Assembly: GCA_016169945.1 (NCBI GenBank)
Contig: JADLSH010000388.1
Coordinates: 3,608,501 to 3,672,500 of the forward strand
DNA length: 64,000 bases
Direction: 5' to 3'
Source of the DNA: Trachythela sp. YZ-2020
Taxonomy: Eukaryota > Cnidaria > Anthozoa > Malacalcyonacea > Clavulariidae
Shown: positions 1 through 11,000 of the stretch, in pieces
How the letters are laid out: each line of letters opens with the position of its first letter
Numbering within the stretch: the stretch's first letter is position 1
Position numbers and translations under genes: made by a program
The notes under the pieces: model-generated
What the model was told of the DNA's origin: nothing
Database searches by the model: none
Seen by the model: only the letters and a program-made list of their open reading frames with translations

Positions 1-3000
1 ATGGGTCGCATGGGTTGCATGGGTTGCATGGGTCGCATGGGTTGCATGGGTTGCATGGGTCGCATGGGTCGCATGGGTTGCATGGGTTGCATGGGTCGCA
101 TGGGTCGCATGGGTTGCATGGGTCGCATGGGTTGCATGGGTCGCATGGGTTGCATGGGTTGCATGGGTTGCATCGGTCGCATGGGTCGCATGGGTCGCAT
201 GGGTCGCATGGGTTGCATCGGTTGTATGGGTCGCATGGGTCGCATCGGTCGCATGGGTTGCATCGGTTGTATGGGTCGCATGGGTTGCATCGGTCGCATG
301 GGTCGCATGGGTTGCATCGGTTGTATGGGTCGCATCGGTCGCATGGGTCGCGTGGGTCGCATGGGTTGCATGGGTCGAATCGGTTGCATGGGTTGCATGG
401 GTTGCATGGGTTGCATGGGTTGCATGGGTTGCATGGGTTGCATGGGTCGCATGGGTTTTATGGGTCGCATGGGTTGCATGGGTTGCATGGGTCGCATGGG
501 TTGCATGGGTTGCATGGGTCGCATGGGTTGCATAGGTTGCATGGTTGCATGGGTTGCATGGGTTGCATGGGTTGCATGGGTTGCATGGGTTGCATGGGTT
601 GCATGGGTTGCATGGGTTGCATGGGTCGCATGGGTTTTATGGGTCGCATGGGTTGCATGGGTTGCATGGGTTGCATGGGTTTTATGGGTCGCATGGGTCG
701 CATGGGTCGCATGGGTCGCATGGGTTGCATGGGTCGCATGGGTAGCATGGGTTGCATGGGTTGCATGGGTCGCATGGGTCGCATGGGTTGCATGGGTTGC
801 ATGGGTCGCATGGGTCGCATGGGTTGCATGGGTCGCATGGGTCGCATGGGTCGCATGGGTCGCATGGGTCGCATGGGTCGCATGGGTTGCATGGGTCGCA
901 TGGGTTGCATGGGTCGCATGGGTTGCATGGGTCGCATGGGTCGCATGGGTGGCATGGGTCGCATGGGTCGCATGGGTTGCATGGGTTGCATGGGTCGCAT
1001 GGGTCGCATGGGTTGCATGGGTTGCATGGGTTGCATGGGTTGCATGGGTTGCATGGGTTGCATGGGTTGCATGGGTTGCATGGGTCGCATGGGTCGCATG
1101 GGTTGCATGGGTTGCATGGGTCGCATGGGTCGCATGGGTCGCATGGGTTGCATGGGTTGCATGGGTTGCATGGGTCGCATGGGTTGCATGGGTTGCATGG
1201 GTTGCATGGGTTGCATGGGTCGCATGGGTCGCATGGGTTGCATGGGTTGCATGGGTCGCATGGGTTGCATGGGTTGCATGGGTCGCATGGGTCGCATGGG
1301 TTGCATGGGTTGCATGGGTCGCATGGGTCGCATGGGTTGCATGGGTCGCATGGGTTGCATGGGTCGCATGGGTTGCATGGGTTGCATGGGTTGCATCGGT
1401 CGCATGGGTCGCATGGGTCGCATGGGTTGCATGGGTTGCATCGGTTGTATGGGTCGCATGGGTCGCATCGGTCGCATGGGTTGCATCGGTTGTATGGGTC
1501 GCATGGGTTGCATCGGTCGCATGGGTCGCATGGGTTGCATCGGTTGTATGGGTCGCATCGGTCGCATGGGTCGCGTGGGTCGCATGGGTTGCATGGGTCG
1601 AATCGGTTGCATGGGTTGCATGGGTTGCATGGGTTGCATGGGTTGCATGGGTTGCATGGGTTGCATGGGTCGCATGGGTTTTATGGGTCGCATGGGTTGC
1701 ATGGGTTGCATGGGTCGCATGGGTTGCATGGGTTGCATGGGTCGCATGGGTTGCATGGGTTGCATGGGTTGCATGGGTTGCATGGGTTGCATGGGTTGCA
1801 TGGGTTGCATGGGTTGCATGGGTTGCATGGGTTGCATGGGTTGCATGGGTTGCATGGGTTGCATGGGTCGCATGGGTTTTATGGGTCGCATGGGTTGCAT
1901 GGGTTGCATGGGTTGCATGGGTTTTATGGGTCGCATGGGTCGCATGGGTCGCATGGGTCGCATGGGTTGCATGGGTCGCATGGGTAGCATGGGTTGCATG
2001 GGTTGCATGGGTCGCATGGGTCGCATGGGTTGCATGGGTTGCATGGGTCGCATGGGTCGCATGGGTTGCATGGGTCGCATGGGTCGCATGGGTCGCATGG
2101 GTCGCATGGGTCGCATGGGTCGCATGGGTTGCATGGGTCGCATGGGTTGCATGGGTCGCATGGGTTGCATGGGTCGCATGGGTTGCATGGGTTGCATGGG
2201 TTGCATGGGTCGCATGGGTGGCATGGGTGGCATGGGTTGCATGGGTTGCATGGGTCGCATGGGTTGCATGGGTTGCATGGGTCGCATGGGTGGCATGGGT
2301 GGCATGGGTTGCATGGGTTGCATGGGTCGCATGGGTCGCATGGGTTGCATGGGTCGCATGGGTTGCATGGGTCGCATGGGTTGCATGGGTCGCATGGGTT
2401 GCATGGGTCGCATGGGTTGCATGGGTCGCATGGGTTGCATGGGTCGCATGGGTTGCATGGGTTGCATGGGTTGCATGGGTTGCATGGGTTGCATGGGTTG
2501 CATGGGTTGCATGGGTTGCATGGGTTGCATGGGTTGCATGGGTTGCATGGGTTGCATGGGTCGCATGGGTTTTATGGGTCGCATGGGTCGCATGGGTCGC
2601 ATGGGTCGCATGGGTCGCATGGGTTGCATGGGTTTTATGGGTCGCATGGGTTGCATGGGTTGCATGGGTTGCATGGGTTTTATGGGTCGCATGGGTCGCA
2701 TGGGTCGCATGGGTTGCATGGGTCGCATGGGTAGCATGGGTTGCATGGGTTGCATGGGTCGCATGGGTTGCATGGGTTGCATGGGTCGCATGGGTCGCAT
2801 GGGTCGCATGGGTTGCATGGGTCGCATGGGTCGCATGGGTTGCATCGGTCGCATGGGTCGCATGGGTTGCATGGGTCGCATGGGTCGCATGGGTTGCATC
2901 GGTCGCATGGGTCGCATGGGTCGCATGGGTTGCATGGGTTGCGTCGGTTGTATGGGTCGCATGGGTCGCATGGGTTGCATCGGTTGTATGGGTCGCATGG

Positions 3001-6000
3001 GTTGCGTTGGTCGCATGGGTCGCATGGGTTGCATCGGTTGTATGGGTCGCATCGGTCGCATGGGTTGCATGGGTCGAATCGGTTGCATGGGTTGCATGGG
3101 TTGCATGGGTTGCATGGGTTGCATGGGTTGCATGGGTTGCATGGGTCGCATGGGTTTTATGGGTCGCATGGGTTGCATGGGTTGCATGGGTCGCATGGGT
3201 TGCATGGGTTGCATGGGTCGCATGGGTTGCATGGGTTGCATGGGTTGCATGGGTTGCATGGGTTGCATGGGTTGCATGGGTTGCATGGGTTGCATGGGTT
3301 GCATGGGTTGCATGGGTTGCATGGGTCGCATGGGTTTTATGGGTCGCATGGGTTGCATGGGTTGCATGGGTTGCATGGGTTTTATGGGTCGCATGGGTCG
3401 CATGGGTCGCATGGGTCGCATGGGTCGCATGGGTCGCATGGGTTGCATGGGTCGCATGGGTAGCATGGGTTGCATGGGTCGCATGGGTCGCATGGGTCGC
3501 ATGGGTTGCATGGGTTGCATGGGTCGCATGGGTCGCATGGGTTGCATGGGTCGCATGGGTCGCATGGGTCGCATGGGTCGCATGGGTCGCATGGGTCGCA
3601 TGGGTTGCATGGGTCGCATGGGTTGCATGGGTCGCATGGGTTGCATGGGTCGCATGGGTTGCATGGGTTGCATGGGTCGCATGGGTTGCATGGGTCGCAT
3701 GGGTTGCATGGGTCGCATGGGTTGCATGGGTCGCATGGGTTGCATGGGTCGCATGGGTCGCATGGGTTGCATGGGTCGCATGGGTCGCATGGGTCGCATG
3801 GGTTGCATGGGTTGCATGGGTCGCATGGGTTGCATGGGTCGCATGGGTTGCATGGGTCGCATGGGTTGCATGGGTCGCATGGGTTGCATGGGTCGCATGG
3901 GTCGCATGGGTTGCATGGGTTGCATGGGTTGCATGGGTCGCATGGGTCGCATGGGTCGCATGGGTTGCATGGGTCGCATGGGTCGCATGGGTCGCATGGG
4001 TCGCATGGGTCGCATGGGTCGCATGGGTCGCATGGGTCGCATGGGTTGCATGGGTCGCATGGGTTGCATGGGTCGCATGGGTTGCATGGGTCGCATGGGT
4101 CGCATGGGTTGCATGGGTTGCATGGGTCGCATGGGTGGCATGGGTTGCATGGGTTGCATGGGTTGCATGGGTTGCATGGGTCGCATGGGTTGCATGGGTC
4201 GCATGGGTGGCATGGGTGGCATGGGTTGCATGGGTTGCATGGGTCGCATGGGTCGCATGGGTTGCATGGGTCGCATGGGTTGCATGGGTCGCATGGGTTG
4301 CATGGGTTGCATGGGTCGCATGGGTCGCATGGGTTGCATGGGTCGCATGGGTCGCATGGGTCGCATGGGTCGCATGGGTTGCATGGGTTGCATGGGTCGC
4401 ATGGGTTGCATGGGTCGCATGGGTTGCATGGGTCGCATGGGTTGCATGGGTCGCATGGGTTGCATGGGTCGCATGGGTCGCATGGGTTGCATGGGTCGCA
4501 TGGGTCGCATGGGTCGCATGGGTCGCATGGGTTTTATGGGTCGCATGGGTTGCATGGGTTGCATGGGTTGCATGGGTTTTATGGGTCGCATGGGTCGCAT
4601 GGGTCGCATGGGTCGCATGGGTTGCATGGGTCGCATGGGTAGCATGGGTTGCATGGGTTGCATGGGTCGCATGGGTTGCATGGGTTGCATGGGTCGCATG
4701 GGTCGCATGGGTCGCATGGGTTGCATGAGTCGCATGGGTCGCATGGGTTGCATCGGTCGCATGGGTCGCATGGGTTGCATGGGTCGCATGGGTCGCATGG
4801 GTTGCATCGGTCGCATGGGTCGCATGGGTCGCATGGGTCGCATGGGTTGCATGGGTTGCATCGGTTGTATGGGTCGCATGGGTCGCATGGGTTGCATCGG
4901 TTGTATGGGTCGCATGGGTTGCATTGGTCGCATGGGTCGCATGGGTTGCATCGGTTGTATGGGTCGCATCGGTCGCATGGGTCGCGTGGGTCGCATGGGT
5001 TGCATGGGTCGAATCGGTTGCATGGGTTGCATGGGTTGCATGGGTCGCATGGGTTGCATGGGTCGCATGGGTCGCATGGGTCGCATGGGTTGCATGGGTC
5101 GCATGGGTAGCATGGGTTGCATGGGTTGCATGGGTCGCATGGGTCGCATGGGTTGCATGGGTTGCATGGGTCGCATGGGTCGCATGGGTTGCATGGGTCG
5201 CATGGGTCGCATGGGTCGCATGGGTCGCATGGGTCGCATGGGTCGCATGGGTTGCATGGGTCGCATGGGTTGCATGGGTCGCATGGGTTGCATGGGTCGC
5301 ATGGGTTGCATGGGTTGCATGGGTTGCATGGGTCGCATGGGTGGCATGGGTGGCATGGGTTGCATGGGTTGCATGGGTCGCATGGGTTGCATGGGTTGCA
5401 TGGGTCGCATGGGTGGCATGGGTGGCATGGGTTGCATGGGTTGCATGGGTCGCATGGGTCGCATGGGTTGCATGGGTCGCATGGGTTGCATGGGTCGCAT
5501 GGGTTGCATGGGTCGCATGGGTTGCATGGGTCGCATGGGTCGCATGGGTTGCATGGGTCGCATGGGTCGCATGGGTCGCATGGGTTGCATGGGTTGCATG
5601 GGTCGCATGGGTTGCATGGGTCGCATGGGTTGCATGGGTCGCATGGGTTGCATGGGTCGCATGGGTCGCATGGGTTGCATGGGTCGCATGGGTCGCATGG
5701 GTCGCATGGGTCGCATGGGTTGCATGGGTTTGATGGGTCGCATGGGTTGCATGGGTTGCATGGGTTGCATGGGTTTTATGGGTCGCATGGGTCGCATGGG
5801 TCGCATGGGTTGCATGGGTCGCATGGGTAGCATGGGTTGCATGGGTTGCATGGGTCGCATGGGTTGCATGGGTTGCATGGGTCGCATGGGTCGCATGGGT
5901 CGCATGGGTTGCATGGGTCGCATGGGTCGCATGGGTTGCATCGGTCGCATGGGTCGCATGGGTTGCATGGGTCGCATGGGTCGCATGGGTTGCATCGGTC

Positions 6001-7733
6001 GCATGGGTCGCATGGGTCGCATGGGTTGCATGGGTTGCGTCGGTTGTATGGGTCGCATGGGTCGCATGGGTTGCATCGGTTGTATGGGTCGCATGGGTTG
6101 CGTTGGTCGCATGGGTCGCATGGGTTGCATCGGTTGTATGGGTCGCATCGGTCGCATGGGTTGCATGGGTCGAATCGGTTGCATGGGTTGCATGGGTTGC
6201 ATGGGTTGCATGGGTTGCATGGGTTGCATGGGTTGCATGGGTCGCATGGGTTTTATGGGTCGCATGGGTTGCATGGGTTGCATGGGTCGCATGGGTTGCA
6301 TGGGTCGCATGGGTCGCATGGGTCGCATGGGTTGCATGGGTTTTATGGGTCGCATGGGTTGCATGGGTTGCATGGGTTGCATGGGTTTTATGGGTCGCAT
6401 GGGTCGCATGGGTCGCATGGGTTGCATGGGTCGCATGGGTAGCATGGGTTGCATGGGTTGCATGGGTCGCATGGGTTGCATGGGTTGCATGGGTCGCATG
6501 GGTCGCATGGGTCGCATGGGTTGCATGGGTCGCATGGGTCGCATGGGTTGCATCGGTCGCATGGGTCGCATGGGTTGCATGGGTCGCATGGGTCGCATGG
6601 GTTGCATCGGTCGCATGGGTCGCATGGGTCGCATGGGTCGCATGGGTTGCATGGGTTGCATCGGTTGTATGGGTCGCATGGGTCGCATCGGTTGCATCGG
6701 TTGTATGGGTCGCATGGGTTGCATTGGTCGCATGGGTCGCATGGGTTGCATCGGTTGTATGGGTCGCATCGGTCGCATGGGTCGCGTGGGTCGCATGGGT
6801 TGCATGGGTCGAATCGGTTGCATGGGTTGCATGGGTTGCATGGGTCGCATGGGTTGCATGGGTCGCATGGGTTGCATGGGTCGCATGGGTTGCATGGGTC
6901 GCATGGGTCGCATGGGTTGCATGGGTTGCATGGGTTGCATGGGTCGCATGGGTCGCATGGGTTGCATGGGTTGCATGGGTCGCATGGGTTGCATGGGTCG
7001 CATGGGTCGCATGGGTTTTATGGGTCGCATGGGTCGCATGGGTCGCATGGGTTGCATGGGTTGCATGGGTCGCATGGGTTGCATGGGTCGCATGGGTTGC
7101 ATGGGTCGCATGGGTTGCATGGGTCGCATGGGTCGCATGGGTTGCATGGGTCGCATGGGTCGCATGGGTCGCATGGGTCGCATGGGTTGCATGGGTCGCA
7201 TGGGTTGCATGGGTTGCATGGGTTGCATGGGTTGCATGGGTTGCATGGGTCGCATGGGTCGCATGGGTCGCATGGGTTGCATGGGTCGCATGGGTCGCAT
7301 GGGTCGCATGGGTCGCATGGGTTGTATGGGTCGCATGGGTCGCATGGGTTGTATGGGTTGCATGGGTCGCATGGGTCGCATGGGTCGCATGGGTTGCATG
7401 GGTCGCATGGGTCGCATGGGTCGCATGGGTCGCATGGGTCGCATGGGTTGTATGGGTCGCATGGGTCGCATGGGTTGCATGGGTCGCATGGGTCGCATGG
7501 GTCGCATGGGTCGCATGGGTTGCATGGGTCGCATGGGTTGCATCGGTCGCATGGGTCGCATGGGTCGCATGGGTTGCATCGGTTGTATGGGTCGCATGGG
7601 TTGCATCGGTCGTATGGGTTGCATGGGTTGCATCGGTTGTATGGGTCGCATCGGTCGTATGGGTCGAATCGGTCGTATGGGTCGAATCGGTCGTATGGGT
7701 CGAATCGGTCGTATGGATCGAATCGGTCGTAAC
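1..7733. repeat. 9-bp tandem array (ATGGGTYGC)n with higher-order structure
   Basis: About 850 consecutive 9-bp units run from the left window edge to about 7733, so the true left end is not seen. The two common units are ATGGGTCGC and ATGGGTTGC. Rarer units end in TTT, AGC or GGC, or begin ATCGGT or GTGGGT. The register is lost only once: the unit at 541-548 is 8 bp. Variant strings recur in the same order far apart, which shows block duplication inside the array. At the right edge the units become an 18-bp dimer (CGTATGGGTCGAATCGGT, about 7650-7730) and then stop at unique DNA. Because 9 is divisible by 3, several frames stay open for thousands of bases: a Met-Gly-X frame and a Trp-Val-Ala frame on the + strand and a Pro-Met-Arg/Gln frame on the minus strand. 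I treat these as by-products of the repeat. GGG recurs every 9 bases on the + strand, so G-quadruplex or R-loop formation is possible. Confidence 0.97.
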
Positions 7734-8003
7734 CAATATTTCTCTTTGATCTTGATCCTAATCCCGACCCAATCCCTAACCCTAATTTCAAACGACTTTC
7801 AACGAAAATTTCTTTTTGTAAGTGGAAGCACAAAATCTCAACTCGAACAGCAGGCTGGGTAACCACTCGAAGTGTTCGTTCAATGAGTCGTCCTCTTTAT
7901 AGCTTTTCCTGGATAAAATGTTTTGTATTTTGTGAATTTTGGCTAGAAAACAAACAAATTTGATATTTGCAAGTGCTTGTCGCCTTTGGCTTGAACCGTA
8001 GAG
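7734..8003. other. Short spacer with the presumed AP2M1 promoter and 5' UTR
   Basis: This 270-bp unique stretch separates the 9-bp array from the AP2M1 start codon. It holds two adjacent CCCTAA hexamers near 7775, too few to be a telomere. No TATA box in a convincing position was seen. The AP2M1 promoter and 5' UTR presumably lie here, so the array sits directly upstream of a housekeeping promoter. Confidence 0.5.
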
Positions 8004-11000
8004 ATGATTGGCGGTGTTTTTGTGTACAACCACAAGGGAGAAGTATTGATTTCTCGCGTGTTCCGGGATTATATTGGGTGAGTCACTCTGTCACTGTGAT
8101 TCTGTATATTAGTTATGATCAAGATTTGTTATGTGTTGTTTAATGTTTGTTGTTTTACGTGTACTTTTGTTTGTGTGTTTTTTGTGTGTGTTGGTGAATG
8201 TTGTACATGTTGTACATTTTTGAATGTTTTACATTCAAAAATATATTATTACATATTTTAGTACATATTTTTATTACATATTTTAGTACATAATTCGTAC
8301 GTATTTTTGTATTTTTATGCAGTGTCGTGCTGGCTTGTGTTCGCCAGAGGAGGCCAGCTGGGAATTTGGCGCTTCCCTGTAATTTGTGTATGGGGGAACA
8401 TCGTAGACGCGAGACCTCTAGGGGGTCCGGGGTCATGCCTCCCCGGGAAAATTTTGAAATCTAAAGTCCCTGAAATGTCATTTATTGCGTTTTGAGAGGC
8501 GATTTGACGGAATTCTATGATGAGATCATTACAACACTTACCAGTAATCGTATTAAAGCCAAATAACTTCACATTTCACAATAAACAATTTACATCCTTT
8601 GAGATATTACAGACTGGACAGTAATGCTTGTAGTTGTAGGTAGGCTGGTGAATTTTTAATCCTCATATAAGCAGTCCTTGAAACTCCCGAAATTTCAGGT
8701 CGGCAAGAAATTGCCGACCTAAAAGCGATAATTCTCAAGGGGATATCGATTAATCTCGAAAGAAATGCATTTAAAGGCGAAAAATCGAGGATAGTTTCGT
8801 GTAACATATGCCAAGGCTGGGCTATTTTGGTCTCAGGCAGGCGCGAGCAAATAGAGCCTGGGCCCCCTGCGATCAAACCAGTGATGCTGAAATTTAGTTA
8901 ATATATAATCTATTGTCTAAACAAAACAAGTTTGAACTAAATTATATCTCAAACATTGTAGTATCCTCTTGCCAAAATGTTACAAATATCTAATGTAACA
9001 TATTCCTCAAATCCTTTGGCTTCATGAGACATGTTTTTCTTCAAATAGACAGATCATCCATGCAAGTTCATCTGTGCAGGGTTCCGTCCATGGCAGGCAG
9101 CCCAGGTTGGCACTGTCCAATACTTATCAGTGCTGCCCAGCTCTCACGCCAAAGCAGATTCTTGCCTGGTACTCAAAATGCATCAAATATTGATAAGGAA
9201 ATCTTTACAGTAGATTATGTTTATGTAAACAATACTCTTCATGACTATTTGGTGCAATTTAACAACAGAGTTCATGCAATATTTGCAACCAACAATTTGG
9301 TAGATGGAAGCAATAACCATTGATGACCATTAACTCATTAACTGGCAGTACCCTACCACTGGTGATTAAAATCGTCTGGTATAGACAGAGTAAAATACTA
9401 AAGTAGGGTGCATCTGGGTGCATTGCCAGCTAATGGGTTAACAAGAGACACTGGCAGATAGTTTTGTTAACCTATTAACTGGTAGTACCCAACCACTGAC
9501 AAGTGAAATTGTCTGGCATTAGACAGAGTAAAATACTAAAGTCAGGCATTGAAATTTATGATATTCTGCTATACCATATATAGTAAAATGCCTGACGGAA
9601 TAGTAAACTTCATGATCTTGGTATTCCGTTTGTATAGTAGAAAAAATTGTGCTGGGTACCAATTTATAGTATCAGTGTGTTATTAAGGAGTAATTTTACT
9701 GTTAAAACTTTCTTGATTTTGTGGGTGAGTTTTTGTTCGAAAAGGTGAGAAACAATGCATGATTGCACAAAAAGGACACAAACATTTGTACTGACATTAT
9801 ATTTGTTTGTTGATCTTCAGGTCAGGGGTCTTGAGGATGACATCCCAAGTGTCAGAAACATTAGCTTGTGAACAGGCTCTGAGAAACGTAAATTAAGGAA
9901 ATAGCGAATTTTCAGACGGAATAGTAAATTTCAAAATTTACTTATTCCGGTTGTATAGTAGAACATACGTAAATTTCGGCCTCTGCTAAAGTACGGCGCG
10001 TCTGGGCGCATTGCCAGCCAATGGGTTAAATTTGAAAAGTTGCCAGGGGAAGCATGCTTCTGGGCCAGAAGGTACCCAGCAGGCCAGCACCCACTTGGTC
10101 CTGGGCAGCACCCTGTCTGTGTAGAGGCATTTCACAGATATTTTGTCAGAGCTACACACATACTTAGTCTTGATGGCTGATCTGTCTGTTTGCAGCGTTT
10201 ATACACAAATTCTTTGTTCATTTGCTTTTTTGTGTAGTCCTGTGTCTGTTTGTCTGCTATGTTTGTTTCTTTGTTTGCTTGTCTAAACTTAAGTCCTCCA
10301 TTTTGTTCAATTAGACGAAATTGTATTGACGCATTTCGTGTGAATGTGATCCACGCCCGTGGCATGGTCCGTTCTCCCGTGACGAACATTGCACGAACAA
10401 GCTTCTTTCACACAAAGCGTGGTAACGTTTGGATAGCTGCTGTTACAAGGCAAAATGTCAATGCTGCCATGGTTTTTGAATTTATATTCAAAGTGGTGGA
10501 GGTTATGCAGTCGTACTTTGGAAAACTTACAGAGGAAAACATCAAGAATAATTTTGTTCTCATTTATGAACTACTTGATGGTATGTTTTGAAGTTTACCT
10601 TATCACAACCCGCACACCCGATAACCTATATATCGTCAGCCTGCTAGCATAATTGCCTAACTCATTTTCGGACATTTTGAGAAAAACAAGAAAAACAAAT
10701 TTTCTGTCAAACGGAATGTTCTTTCTTTCTTGATTTTTTAAACAAGAAGATATGACTACAATTACTCCCACAAAGATTACATAACGGCTATATATGACTT
10801 AGGCAAGTCTTGCAATGAACAGCCTGTGAGTTAGGCAATTTAACGTTTGAGTTAGACATCATATTTCTTTGCAATTATGACTTAGGCAAGTTTGTCACAT
10901 TTGTTTTGATTGGCTAACGACCTAGGCAGTTTTGCATAAGATGCAAGAGCTGATTTGCGGATAAGTTAGGCAAAAAAATAAATTTGGTCAAAAAATGAGT

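Noticed and set aside
7755..7795. Telomere-like CCCTAA hexamers next to the array
   Set aside because: Only two adjacent hexamers are present, within degenerate sequence; not enough to call a telomere or an interstitial telomeric array.
15..7866. Very long open frames on both strands across the 9-bp array
   Set aside because: They follow automatically from a 9-bp unit lacking stops. There is no start context, domain, splice signal or codon bias, and three frames are open at once.
9024..9323. 99-codon open frame in AP2M1 intron 1
   Set aside because: No domain recognised and it ends at a dispersed repeat; AP2M1 exons 1 and 2 join in frame without it.
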